From: Terriglobia bacterium
GTDB lineage: Bacteria > Acidobacteriota > Terriglobia > JAJPHL01
Length of the DNA stretch: 64,000 nt
Direction of reading: 5' to 3'
Assembly: GCA_021325275.1 (NCBI GenBank)
Contig: JAJPHL010000037.1
Location: forward strand, 1-64,000
The notes under the pieces: model-generated
What the model was told of the DNA's origin: nothing
The model's input: the letters and a program-made list of their open reading frames with translations, nothing else
Database searches by the model: none
Shown: piece by piece, positions 16,684 to 24,152 of the stretch
Layout: each line of letters opens with the position of its first letter
Numbering within the stretch: the first letter of the stretch is position 1
Program-made: the position numbers and the translations under genes

Positions 16684-17412
16684 TCAGTTATCCGATGGTT
16701 TTTCAGCGCGATCGATCACTACGACTTCGAGCGGCGTCTTTTGCACGTGAATCCGCAGGCCGAGTTGTTCCTGCACCGCCGTGAACAGCGATGGTCCTTC
16801 GGGAATCCGGGCATCGGGCGAAGGGTTCGTGCTTTCCGGGGTCCATTTCAATGCGAACGTAAACACGCCGTCCAAATTTGTATGATTCACAACCGGCAAG
16901 TCGACGTGGCGCGAGAGGACTTCGGCGAAGTGATCCATGGAAGAGTTTTTCGCGTCGATGGTTCCGCGGCCCGCGCTGGTGTTTCCGCCGTTGCCATCAC
17001 CCTTGGCCATCTTCGGGCCGCCTTTCGCCACCTCGATCACGTAAGCATCGACCATTTTTGTTTCGCGATGAATCGCCAGCTTGAATCGCTCCGCCAACAG
17101 GCCTTGGAGCATCATCATCATGTCCTTGTCGCCCGCGGTGGCTTGCTCGGCTTTCGCGGAAATCTCAAAGCGATCGACATCCAGCCACGCTGGTCCGCCG
17201 AAAATGATATTCGGACTGATGCCGTAGGCGCCCATGATGCAGCGCTTCAGCGTGACGTTGTTCATCACCAGGCGTCCTTGGCCCGAGTGGTTGCCGGAGG
17301 AGTCGGTTCCTTGCGCCGGATCGGAGGGCTTGATCGAGGCAACCTCAAATTTTGCCGTTTGTGCGCAAGCGGCGGCCGCGGACAGAATGATCGTGAGGGC
17401 GAGGTTTCGCAT
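16684..17412 (-). CDS. TIGR03435-family secreted protein
   Basis: 242 aa starting MRNLALTIILSAAAACAQ (signal peptide). Family hallmarks are FEVASIKPSDP after the signal, RLVMNNVTLKRCIMGAYG, GGPAWLDVDRFEISAKA, LLAERFKLAIHRETK, VDLPVVNHTNLDGVFTFALKWTP and the C-terminal LEVVVIDRAEKPSDN. This family is greatly expanded in Solibacter-like acidobacteria; its function is unknown. Two more copies are at 50288 and 56889. Confidence 0.88.
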   Translation of the reverse strand: MRNLALTIILSAAAACAQTAKFEVASIKPSDPAQGTDSSGNHSGQGRLVMNNVTLKRCIMGAYGISPNIIFGGPAWLDVDRFEISAKAEQATAGDKDMMMMLQGLLAERFKLAIHRETKMVDAYVIEVAKGGPKMAKGDGNGGNTSAGRGTIDAKNSSMDHFAEVLSRHVDLPVVNHTNLDGVFTFALKWTPESTNPSPDARIPEGPSLFTAVQEQLGLRIHVQKTPLEVVVIDRAEKPSDN

Positions 17413-17457
17413 GCTGTTTCGACGCCTCAAGCGCCGGCCGAGTTAGGAGGTTGAAAC

Positions 17458-17562
17458 ATGTGTCATCGTTGCGCGCAATGCGCCGGCGCGTCGTGTAGCG
17501 CGTCTTGCAGCACGTGGTCCGTGGCGCATCCGACCACGTTGTTGCGTCGGACGGAATTATAG
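17458..17562 (+). CDS. Candidate Cys-rich micro-protein, 34 aa
   Basis: ATG 17458 is preceded by a full AGGAGG Shine-Dalgarno sequence (17445-17450) at 7-nt spacing, which is rare in random sequence. The product begins MCHRCAQCAGASCSASCSTW, with five cysteines at 2, 5, 8, 13 and 17 (CxxC and CxxCxxC spacing, as in small metal or Fe-S binding peptides), then a basic tail. It lies divergent from the TIGR03435 gene, upstream of the response-regulator gene. No homologue comes to mind, so coding is a hypothesis. Confidence 0.35.
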   Translation: MCHRCAQCAGASCSASCSTWSVAHPTTLLRRTEL

Positions 17563-17938
17563 CCCACGTCGATCTTCTGGGACTAGGCTCTAGGGGTAAA
17601 CGTGCGGCAAGAAACTCTCGCGAGTGTAGGAAAAACTTACGCGATCACTATCGCGCGCGCCCCTAACTGTAAGCAGAACCATCGCCCTAGGATGGTCGTT
17701 CAGTTGCTTCTGGTACCGCTGCGGGGGCACCGGCCTGACCCCGTTAACGTTCCGGTTCACGGCGGGGGCAAATCGCACGTACCCCCGCCGGAATCGGGAA
17801 AAAAAGGCCGCCGCACCGATTTTCAAACGAACCGGCCGAACGAAAAACGTCCTAGTCTGTTACCAAATTAGCTCCACGAGTGTCCTATTGGGTATTGGTC
17901 CCAGTCCCATGTCGTGTTAGGCTGGTACCATCCAATAG
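17563..17938. other. Long leader/intergenic region upstream of the response-regulator gene
   Basis: 376 bp with no convincing gene. It contains a hairpin at 17760-17790 (9-bp stem CGGCGGGGG/CCCCCGCCG, 13-nt loop). A TACCAT at 17926-17931, 7 nt before the ATG at 17939, is a candidate -10 with leaderless geometry. Confidence 0.45.
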
Positions 17939-18601
17939 ATGGAAACGACCACCCCAAAGATAGGTGTTTTTCTTGTGGAAGACCACATGATCTTCCGCCA
18001 GAGCATCGCCGAAGTGTTGCAACGCGAGAAGGACATTGAAGTTGTCGGTCAATGCGCCACCGCCGGCGAGGCCTTGAACATGATCGCCGCAGCCAAGCCC
18101 ACCGTGGTGCTGACCGAACTAACCTTTTCGGGAATGGGCGGCTTGGAACTGGTAGCGCAACTCGCCACGGTTAGTCCGAACACTAAGCCTGTGGTTTTCA
18201 CCGAATCGCTTTCCGAACGCGATCTGTTGGAAGCGCTGCGCCTGGGTGCGCGCGGATACGCCTACAAGAAAATCTCCACCACCGCGATTCTCGATTGCGT
18301 GCGCCGCGTGGCGGCAGGCGAAATCTGGCTGCAAACACAGCATCTCGAAATCCTGGTGCGCAGTTTGCAGACGCGCGGACGCAATCGTCCGGTGAGCGGC
18401 GCGCAACTGTCACCGCGCGAGAAGCAGATCATCCAACTGGTGCTGGCCGGATGCCGCAATCGCGAGGTGGCCAAAGAACTGGCCATCAGCGAGAAGACGG
18501 TGAAGAACCACTTGTCGAATATTTTCGACAAGCTCGGCGTCGGCGATCGTCTCGAGATGGCGCTCTACGTTCTCGACAAGAAGCTGTTGGCGGAGAACTA
18601 A
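17939..18601 (+). CDS. LuxR-type response regulator with atypical receiver
   Basis: 220 aa: receiver domain (about 8-125) and a LuxR/NarL helix-turn-helix (about 155-215; LSPREKQIIQLVLAGCRNREVAKELAISEKTVKNHL). In the receiver, E14/D15 and the conserved Thr (T88) and Lys (K110/K111) are present. The phosphoacceptor position, normally Asp in 'VVLLDL.MP.M.G', is Glu60 here (VVLTELTFSGMGGLE). The protein therefore probably cannot be phosphorylated in the usual way and may be constitutively active or controlled otherwise. No histidine kinase gene is nearby. Target genes are unknown. Confidence 0.88.
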   Translation: METTTPKIGVFLVEDHMIFRQSIAEVLQREKDIEVVGQCATAGEALNMIAAAKPTVVLTELTFSGMGGLELVAQLATVSPNTKPVVFTESLSERDLLEALRLGARGYAYKKISTTAILDCVRRVAAGEIWLQTQHLEILVRSLQTRGRNRPVSGAQLSPREKQIIQLVLAGCRNREVAKELAISEKTVKNHLSNIFDKLGVGDRLEMALYVLDKKLLAEN

Positions 18602-18633
18602 CCCGCGGGCGAGGCAGGCCTCGACCATCCCAG

Positions 18634-18651
18634 GCGGAGGCAGGCTTCCGC
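18634..18651. terminator. Hairpin after the response-regulator gene
   Basis: GCGGAGGC / GCTTCCGC stem with one mismatch, 33 bp past the stop. There is no T run, so it is a weak terminator candidate. A second 'gaggcaggc' string nearby (18611-18619) makes the spacer repetitive. Confidence 0.35.
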
Positions 18652-18665
18652 ACTCCAAATCCTGA

Positions 18666-18671
18666 TACAGT
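18666..18671 (+). promoter_or_regulatory. Candidate -10 for the CorC/HlyC-type gene
   Basis: TACAGT, 6 nt before ATG 18678. This fits a leaderless start at 18678 rather than the TTG at 18715, from which it is one frame off (see that gene). Confidence 0.4.
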
Positions 18672-18714
18672 GAATCCATGATCTCCGCGTTCGCCGATCT
18701 GGCCCTCTGCGGGA

Positions 18715-19974
18715 TTGCTGACCGCCGCCCTCCTGTTGACGTTGTTCGCCTACGTCGATCGCCTGTACACGGAGATGGGTAAGTTTTTTCTGCGCGGCGT
18801 CCACGACAACATCGAACATTTCGAACGCGACGTCGAACCGAAGCTCGGCGCGGATCGCGCGCGCGCGGGACTCACTTACGCGCTGCTCACCCAACTGATG
18901 ATTCTGATTCTGGCGGTCTACGCGACGTGGATCACGTTTCGGAATCCCAACATCACGTGGCAGCAGCCCGTCGAAACGCTGGCGTTGTTGCTATTCGCCG
19001 TGCTGGTGTTCGCGCATCTGGTGCCGCACGTGTTGATCACACGCACATCGGGCGCGTGGCTGAGACCTTTTGCGCCTTTGCTTCAAATGGCCTCGTGGGT
19101 GGCGCTGCCGGCCGTGCTGGTGCTTTCGTTTTCCTTCACCGTTTCCGATCTCGCTAAGCCCGAAGAGACCAAACATGCGCCGACGCCCGAGCAGGAATCC
19201 GCGGCGCTCGAAGCGTTGATGGACAAGGGCGAGGAACACGGCGTTCTGGAGGAAGAAGATCGCAAGCTGATTCAGTCGGTGGTGGAGTTCGGCGACAAAG
19301 TGGTGCGCGAGGTGATGACGCCGCGTCCGAAAATCGTGGCCGTGGAGCGCAACGCTACCCTCGACGATCTGTTGCGCGCGCTGGCCGACCAAAACTTTTC
19401 TCGCGTGCCGGTGTATGAAGGCTCGCTCGACAACATCATCGGCGTGGTCTCCACGCGCGACTTGATCCAGATGACCGATCAGGAATTGAAGCAAACGCGC
19501 GCCTGGGAACGCGTGCGCGACGTGCCGATGGTGCCGGAGACGAAACCGGTCACCGATTTGCTCCGTGAGTTGCAGAAGAGCAATCAGCGCATGGCGATTG
19601 TGGTCGACGAATATGGCGGCGTCTCGGGTCTCGCGACGATCGAAGACATGGTGGAAGAGATTGTCGGTGAAATCGGCGAGGAAGGCGAAAAGCCCGAGGC
19701 CGCGGCGCAGCCCGACGGCTCGTGGACCATCTCGGGTCAAGCGGGACTCGATGTGCTGGAGCGCGAGTTCGGGTGGACGCTGCCGGAAGGCGGCGATTTC
19801 ACCACCGTCGCGGGATTGGTGAACGCGCTGGCCGGACACGTTCCACGCCCCGGCGAAGCGGTGTCGAGCGACGGCTTGCGTTTCGAAGTGCTCGCATCGA
19901 CCGATACGTTAGTTTCGCGCGTGCGTGTGACAAAGAGCCACGAAAAAGTTTCGCAAGATGAGCCGCCACAGTAA
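18715..19974 (+). CDS. CorC/HlyC-family membrane protein with CBS pair; probable 5' frameshift
   Basis: 419 aa from TTG 18715. The N-terminal 140 residues hold three to four hydrophobic segments. CBS domains lie at about 200-255 (FGDKVVREVMTPRP, FSRVPVYEGSLDNIIGVV) and 265-320 (MAIVVDEYGGVSGLATIEDMVEEIVGEI), and a CorC/HlyC C-terminal domain at about 333-410. Such proteins act in Mg/Co resistance or transport-linked regulation. ATG 18678, preceded by TACAGT, opens MISAFADLALCG and would join smoothly to LLTAALLLTLF if one G of GGG (18711-18713) were absent. This suggests a one-base indel or a sequencing error. Confidence 0.85.
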   Translation: MLTAALLLTLFAYVDRLYTEMGKFFLRGVHDNIEHFERDVEPKLGADRARAGLTYALLTQLMILILAVYATWITFRNPNITWQQPVETLALLLFAVLVFAHLVPHVLITRTSGAWLRPFAPLLQMASWVALPAVLVLSFSFTVSDLAKPEETKHAPTPEQESAALEALMDKGEEHGVLEEEDRKLIQSVVEFGDKVVREVMTPRPKIVAVERNATLDDLLRALADQNFSRVPVYEGSLDNIIGVVSTRDLIQMTDQELKQTRAWERVRDVPMVPETKPVTDLLRELQKSNQRMAIVVDEYGGVSGLATIEDMVEEIVGEIGEEGEKPEAAAQPDGSWTISGQAGLDVLEREFGWTLPEGGDFTTVAGLVNALAGHVPRPGEAVSSDGLRFEVLASTDTLVSRVRVTKSHEKVSQDEPPQ

Positions 19975-20025
19975 GGGAGCGGCGGAACTTCGGATTTTGG
20001 GTCTTGGGTCTTGCGTCACGTTCTC

Positions 20026-20499
20026 TCAAAACAGCTTCGAGGAATCGAGCAATAGCGTCACGGGACCGTCGTTCGACAACTCCACCGTCATGTGCGCTTG
20101 AAACACGCCGGTCTGTACATACACGCCAAGCAGGCGCAGCGCGGCAATGTATTCTTCGTACAGTGCGGCCGCCGTCTCCGGCCGCGCGGCTTGATCGAAT
20201 CCTGGGCGCCGTCCCTTGCGAGCGTCGCCGTAGAGCGTGAATTGCGAGACAACCAGCGCGCCCGGCGGAAGACCATGGCCGCCGGCGAGCGTAAGATCGA
20301 GCAGCGACAAGTTCATTTTGCCCGCGTCATCGGAAAAGATTCTCAGATTCGCGGTTTTTTCGGCGAGATACGCCGCATCCTGCGGCGTGTCGTTGAGTCC
20401 CACGCCGACCAGCGCCACCAGTCCCGAGCCGATCTCGCCTTCCACGCGTCCTTCCACGAGGACGCGCGCACGAATCACGCGTTGTAAGACGAGTCGCAC
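20026..20499 (-). CDS. dtd: D-aminoacyl-tRNA deacylase
   Basis: 157 aa, full length for the family. It hydrolyses D-aminoacyl-tRNA, removing wrongly charged D-amino acids in the cytoplasm. Motifs include [13 protein letters not shown] at the N-terminus, [17 protein letters not shown] in the middle, and the C-terminal cross-subunit [11 protein letters not shown] motif. The start is GTG 20499. TAGCAT (20511-20506 on the minus strand) sits 6 nt before it, again a leaderless geometry. Convergent with the CBS-protein gene. Confidence 0.95.
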   Translation of the reverse strand: MRLVLQRVIRARVLVEGRVEGEIGSGLVALVGVGLNDTPQDAAYLAEKTANLRIFSDDAGKMNLSLLDLTLAGGHGLPPGALVVSQFTLYGDARKGRRPGFDQAARPETAAALYEEYIAALRLLGVYVQTGVFQAHMTVELSNDGPVTLLLDSSKLF

Positions 20500-20505
20500 C
20501 TTTTT

Positions 20506-20511
20506 ATGCTA
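20506..20511 (-). promoter_or_regulatory. Candidate -10 of dtd
   Basis: TAGCAT on the minus strand, six A/G bases, then the GTG start. Confidence 0.35.
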
Positions 20512-20587
20512 ACCGAAGTCGCGCGGAATGCAGCGTAAGCGACGCTTCGACGCGCTGTTGTTTGTTGCTACTTTTTGTTTGCTGATT

Positions 20588-21409
20588 TTACGGACGCGGG
20601 ATTCCGCCGCCCGGAATCGGCAGCGGCGTGTGTCCGGGATTCTGCACGTGATTCACCGGTCCGCCCGCGGATGGACCGATCAAGGCCAGTGGCGGCGTGT
20701 TGTGCGCGAAGTTCAAGTCCGCTTGCGTGAAGTACAAGTTGCGATCGAGCACCATGTCCACGGTGCTGCCGCGTTCGAGCACGGCGTCAGGACCACGCGT
20801 GAGGAGCACCGTGGCGAGACCCGCGACCGCTCCCGCGGCGGCGCCCAGTCCCGCGCCCAAGCCGGGGCTGCTGCGTACCGCGATCGCGCCGATGCTTGTG
20901 CCGACGGCGGTGGTCTCGGCGACGGTCGCCATGTCGTGACCCTTGGCCGGATCGCTCACGATCTTGCCTTCTTTTCTGTCCAGCGTGTCGGCGTTCGATC
21001 CGTCGATGGCGCCCACGCGCGACTTGAAGTCCCGCGTAACGCCGTTCGGCAGCGTGATTGTGTCGAAGCGCAGATAAAGCTCGCCCTTGCCGGAGACGCG
21101 TCCCGGCCGCTTGGCCGACGTGATGGTTCCCTTGACGTAGCTGCCGGGAGGAATCACGATGCTGTTTTCAACGACCACGGGAAACGCCGACTGGAGATAG
21201 ACCTGGTCGCCCTCATGCGCGTTCTTCGTGCTGATGCGATTGATCAGTGTAAGGGGAATGCGCGTACCCGCGGGAACCGTTGTGGTGCCGGGCGCGGGCG
21301 CCGCTTCTTGAGTTGCGGGAGCGGCGGGGGTTTGCGGGGCCGCGGCTGGCGGCGCGGTTTGCGCGGCGCACAGGGTGGTGGACAAAGCAATCAGGGCTAG
21401 AGTCCTCAT
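20588..21409 (-). CDS. Exported hypothetical protein, TrbI/VirB10-like in layout
   Basis: 273 aa: signal peptide (MRTLALIALSTTLCAAQ), a Pro/Ala-rich linker (18-42), then a beta-rich domain beginning VPAGTRIPLTLINRISTKNA with GDQVYLQSAFPVVVENSIVIPPGSYVKG, a glycine/alanine segment and a Pro-rich end. Similar acidobacterial proteins are often labelled TrbI/VirB10-like, but no conjugation gene lies nearby, so I treat the function as unknown. AAGGAG precedes the ATG. It is the most downstream of four co-oriented genes (25556 to 20588). Confidence 0.6.
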   Translation of the reverse strand: MRTLALIALSTTLCAAQTAPPAAAPQTPAAPATQEAAPAPGTTTVPAGTRIPLTLINRISTKNAHEGDQVYLQSAFPVVVENSIVIPPGSYVKGTITSAKRPGRVSGKGELYLRFDTITLPNGVTRDFKSRVGAIDGSNADTLDRKEGKIVSDPAKGHDMATVAETTAVGTSIGAIAVRSSPGLGAGLGAAAGAVAGLATVLLTRGPDAVLERGSTVDMVLDRNLYFTQADLNFAHNTPPLALIGPSAGGPVNHVQNPGHTPLPIPGGGIPRP

Positions 21410-21462
21410 GGTTACTCCTTCCCTCTATGATACCCCACGGAGCGCGCGTCCCGGACACTTTT

Positions 21463-21558
21463 GACACCGAGGACACAAAGAACGCAGCGCACACCGGGCA
21501 AACCAATCAAGTTTTTGTTCTTCTCTGTGCGCTCTTTGCGCTCTGTGCGCTTCGTGTC
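21463..21558. repeat. Imperfect inverted repeat between tandem genes
   Basis: The left arm (21463-21493, GACACCGAGGACACAAAG...) and right arm (21526-21558, ...GCTTCGTGTC) pair with a few mismatches. It lies between the end of the DUF5777-like gene and the start of the next gene. It may form a terminator or processing hairpin and resembles other long intergenic palindromes in the window in style, not in sequence. Confidence 0.5.
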
Positions 21559-21572
21559 AAACTGCCGTTGGT

Positions 21573-22820
21573 CTAGAAGATCCGCCGTGCGATGTTGAAC
21601 CCGATCTTCAAGTTGCCCGACCCGCCGAGCAGCGCGCGATCGGTGCTCGTGAAAATGTTGTTCGTCACGATCAAGCCGAACACGTGGCGATTGGTTCGCC
21701 GCTGGATGCCGAAAGAATACGTATTGCTCGTTTGATCCTGGCGGAATCCATAGGCGCGCGGAAGCCACTCGGCCACCAGCGCGACCTTTGGACGAATCCG
21801 GAAACTGATTCCGTTTTCGATGCCGATCATGTTCTTGTGACTCTCGCCCGGCGACAGCGGGAAGCCGAACCTCACGCTTTGGTCGATCGGCGTGACCGTC
21901 CGCCGCGGAACGCCGATGACGAACGTGGGATCCACGAAAATCTCGGCGCGATTTCCGAAAGCCCGCGAGATCACCGGCTGAATATTCGTGGTGTACCGGT
22001 CGCTGTAGTTGTCTTCGCCCTCCACGGTGGAGCGCAGCGACAAACTTACGGGCGAATAATTCTTGCCTTGGTCAAGCAAGCGCGTCTGGAATCCCAACTC
22101 GATGGTTTCGTCGGGCTGCCGATAGGTCAAAAACGCAAACCGATTCGTGATCGCGTATTCTACGCCGAACGACGACACCGAAGTGCTGTCGAGGCCGAAC
22201 AAGTGTCCACCGATATCCCTGTTTCCCACAAGCGATTGACTGAAGCGGTGCGAGAAGCGCAAGCTGAGCTCGCCGGCGGGGCGCGGGCGATTCGTCGGCA
22301 CGTCGACCAGGTAATAGTCGAAGGTCGGCAGGGTTTGCGAATCGAGTGTGTCGGCGGGTTTGGGCCCGGGCCCGACATCAACGATGATGTCGGGCCGTGG
22401 GCCGGGGGGCTGCTGAAACGCTTCGACCTGCGTCGTGTCGATCTTCTTCATGGTGCCTTCGCCGCGATCCATCAGGAAAGATTCGTCGCCGAATTGCACC
22501 ACGCTCTCGTTGTCCTTGGCCGACGACCAAATCACTTTCACGGGGCGGCCTTCCACCTGCGCCGTTTTGGTGGCCTGAAAACGATCGGGCCACTGTGCGC
22601 GAAACGCCGCATCGATCTTGAAACCGTTTTTCGCAAAGGCCTGTCCGAACTCGTTCCGTGGACCCCCGCCCGCCGGACTGATGTGACAATTCCCGCACTT
22701 CGCCTTTTCCGCACGCGAAAATGGATCGGCCACATAGCGCGCCAGAAACTCCGGACGCGCGTGCACCAACACCGGTGCGAAGGCCATCCACCCTGCTAGG
22801 GCCAGCATCGTTTTTTTCAC
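21573..22820 (-). CDS. Exported monohaem beta-barrel protein (DUF5777-like)
   Basis: 415 aa from GTG 22820, with a signal peptide (MKKTMLALAGWMAFAPVLVHA). One c-type haem site, C42-x2-C45-H46 (KCGNCHISP), is followed by GPRNEFGQAFAKNG, as in haem-bearing periplasmic domains. Residues about 165-415 alternate hydrophobic and polar residues with 'LSLRFSHRF' and 'FGVEYAITNRFAFLTYRQP', as in an outer-membrane barrel, and end in an aromatic (ARRIF). The layout suggests electron transfer at the outer membrane (inference). It is followed by the TrbI-like gene and preceded by two other CxxCH proteins. Confidence 0.75.
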   Translation of the reverse strand: MKKTMLALAGWMAFAPVLVHARPEFLARYVADPFSRAEKAKCGNCHISPAGGGPRNEFGQAFAKNGFKIDAAFRAQWPDRFQATKTAQVEGRPVKVIWSSAKDNESVVQFGDESFLMDRGEGTMKKIDTTQVEAFQQPPGPRPDIIVDVGPGPKPADTLDSQTLPTFDYYLVDVPTNRPRPAGELSLRFSHRFSQSLVGNRDIGGHLFGLDSTSVSSFGVEYAITNRFAFLTYRQPDETIELGFQTRLLDQGKNYSPVSLSLRSTVEGEDNYSDRYTTNIQPVISRAFGNRAEIFVDPTFVIGVPRRTVTPIDQSVRFGFPLSPGESHKNMIGIENGISFRIRPKVALVAEWLPRAYGFRQDQTSNTYSFGIQRRTNRHVFGLIVTNNIFTSTDRALLGGSGNLKIGFNIARRIF

Positions 22821-22835
22821 GGTTCTCTCCTAGGC

Positions 22836-24101
22836 TTATTGGACTGTAATCGTTACTCCACTCGGGCTAGTGACCGCACCAGCCGTGAGATATATGGCTA
22901 GATTACCAGCATCCTGGAGATTGGTGGGAACTGTTGTATTGATCTGGTACAAACCGGCGAAGCCGGGCGCGATTCCGGCGTAGTTCACGAATGCGGTCAC
23001 GCCTCCGATGGTCACCGAAACCGGCGCCTCCACGAGTCCCGCAGTGCCGCCTTGGCCTTCCACGATTGGCGGATTCGTCCGTCCGAGTCCGGTCGCGAAC
23101 ACCAGCACAATTTCGCCGGCTTTCGCGGGATGCGAGGATGAAACGGCGGAGTAATCGGCGTGCAGGATCGCGCCTGCACCGTTCCCCGAGCCGCTCGATG
23201 CAAAAATCGACGGCGCCGTGGCGGCAAGCGTCACCGGAATCGCGGGACTCACTATTCTCCCAACGCCTACAGTGAGATTCAACGCGCCGGAATATTCGAA
23301 GGGAAGCTGCACGTTGATTTGCGACGGCGAAACGTAAAGCACGGGACACGGTTGATTGTTCAATTGCACGATCGTGGAGTCGAGCGTGCCGGGTAACGGC
23401 GTGGACGCGGCCGCCGTGGTGTAACCGAGCGACAAGTTTTGGCCGAAGATCGAGACGAGTTCGCCGACCGCGAGTGATCCTTGAAAACTCGCCGCACTCA
23501 CCACGCCGCCGGGATTGATTTGCGGCGCGCCGGAGGCGGAACGCGCTTCGGCGGTAAATGTGTTTCCGGTGGCGGAGGATGTCCCGGAGGCGGCGCTGAC
23601 ACCCGCGGCGTCGAAGATGACGGTGCCGCCACTGGAGTCGGGCGGCGCCGTCCACATGGCCATGAACGTGACGCCGTTGCCACTTTGCGACACGGCCACA
23701 CTGTTCGCGGCGTATTGCACGGCGAATCCGCCCCACGATCCGGTGCGAACGGAAACCGCGGCGGACGGAGTGAACGTTCCGGCCTGCGAACCGTTGGCAA
23801 ACCGCGCGCTCAACTCGAAGCCCCAGCTTGCGGCGGTGGGATCGGTGATCTGCACCTGAATCGGGACGGTCGCGCCGGGCGTATAGACCGCCGGAACGTT
23901 GGCGATCACCAGATTTGTTCCGGTGCGATTCGGCGTGCCACCGTGACACTGCGTGCAATCGGGTTCGCGGAACGCTCCGGTGAAAGAGAGTGGAGGATTC
24001 GCGGAATTGGCGGCGGCCGGAGAAGCGAACGCTGCGCCGATCGCGAAAACTGCCAATGTCCAGCGGATTTTAGCCCCGATAATTCCTGTCACACGGAGCA
24101 T
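22836..24101 (-). CDS. Secreted monohaem protein with reeler-like and TIGR03437 domains
   Basis: 421 aa. After the signal region, C49-x2-C52-H53 (PDCTQCHGG) binds one haem c. Residues about 70-190 form a beta-sandwich with a WGFELSARFANGSQAGTF motif, as in reeler / choice-of-anchor domains. Residues about 200-421 are a TIGR03437 domain (GELVSIFGQNLS, YVSPSQINVQLPFEYSG, IAPGFAGLYQIN). It is paralogous to 24153-25556, and only 16 bp separate its stop from the DUF5777-like gene, so they are co-transcribed. Its role is unknown; surface electron transfer or haem sensing is possible. Confidence 0.8.
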   Translation of the reverse strand: MLRVTGIIGAKIRWTLAVFAIGAAFASPAAANSANPPLSFTGAFREPDCTQCHGGTPNRTGTNLVIANVPAVYTPGATVPIQVQITDPTAASWGFELSARFANGSQAGTFTPSAAVSVRTGSWGGFAVQYAANSVAVSQSGNGVTFMAMWTAPPDSSGGTVIFDAAGVSAASGTSSATGNTFTAEARSASGAPQINPGGVVSAASFQGSLAVGELVSIFGQNLSLGYTTAAASTPLPGTLDSTIVQLNNQPCPVLYVSPSQINVQLPFEYSGALNLTVGVGRIVSPAIPVTLAATAPSIFASSGSGNGAGAILHADYSAVSSSHPAKAGEIVLVFATGLGRTNPPIVEGQGGTAGLVEAPVSVTIGGVTAFVNYAGIAPGFAGLYQINTTVPTNLQDAGNLAIYLTAGAVTSPSGVTITVQ

Positions 24102-24152
24102 TCTACTGCAATTTGGAGTGCGGCTACTTGCCGCCGCGCTGGTATCTCCAAA

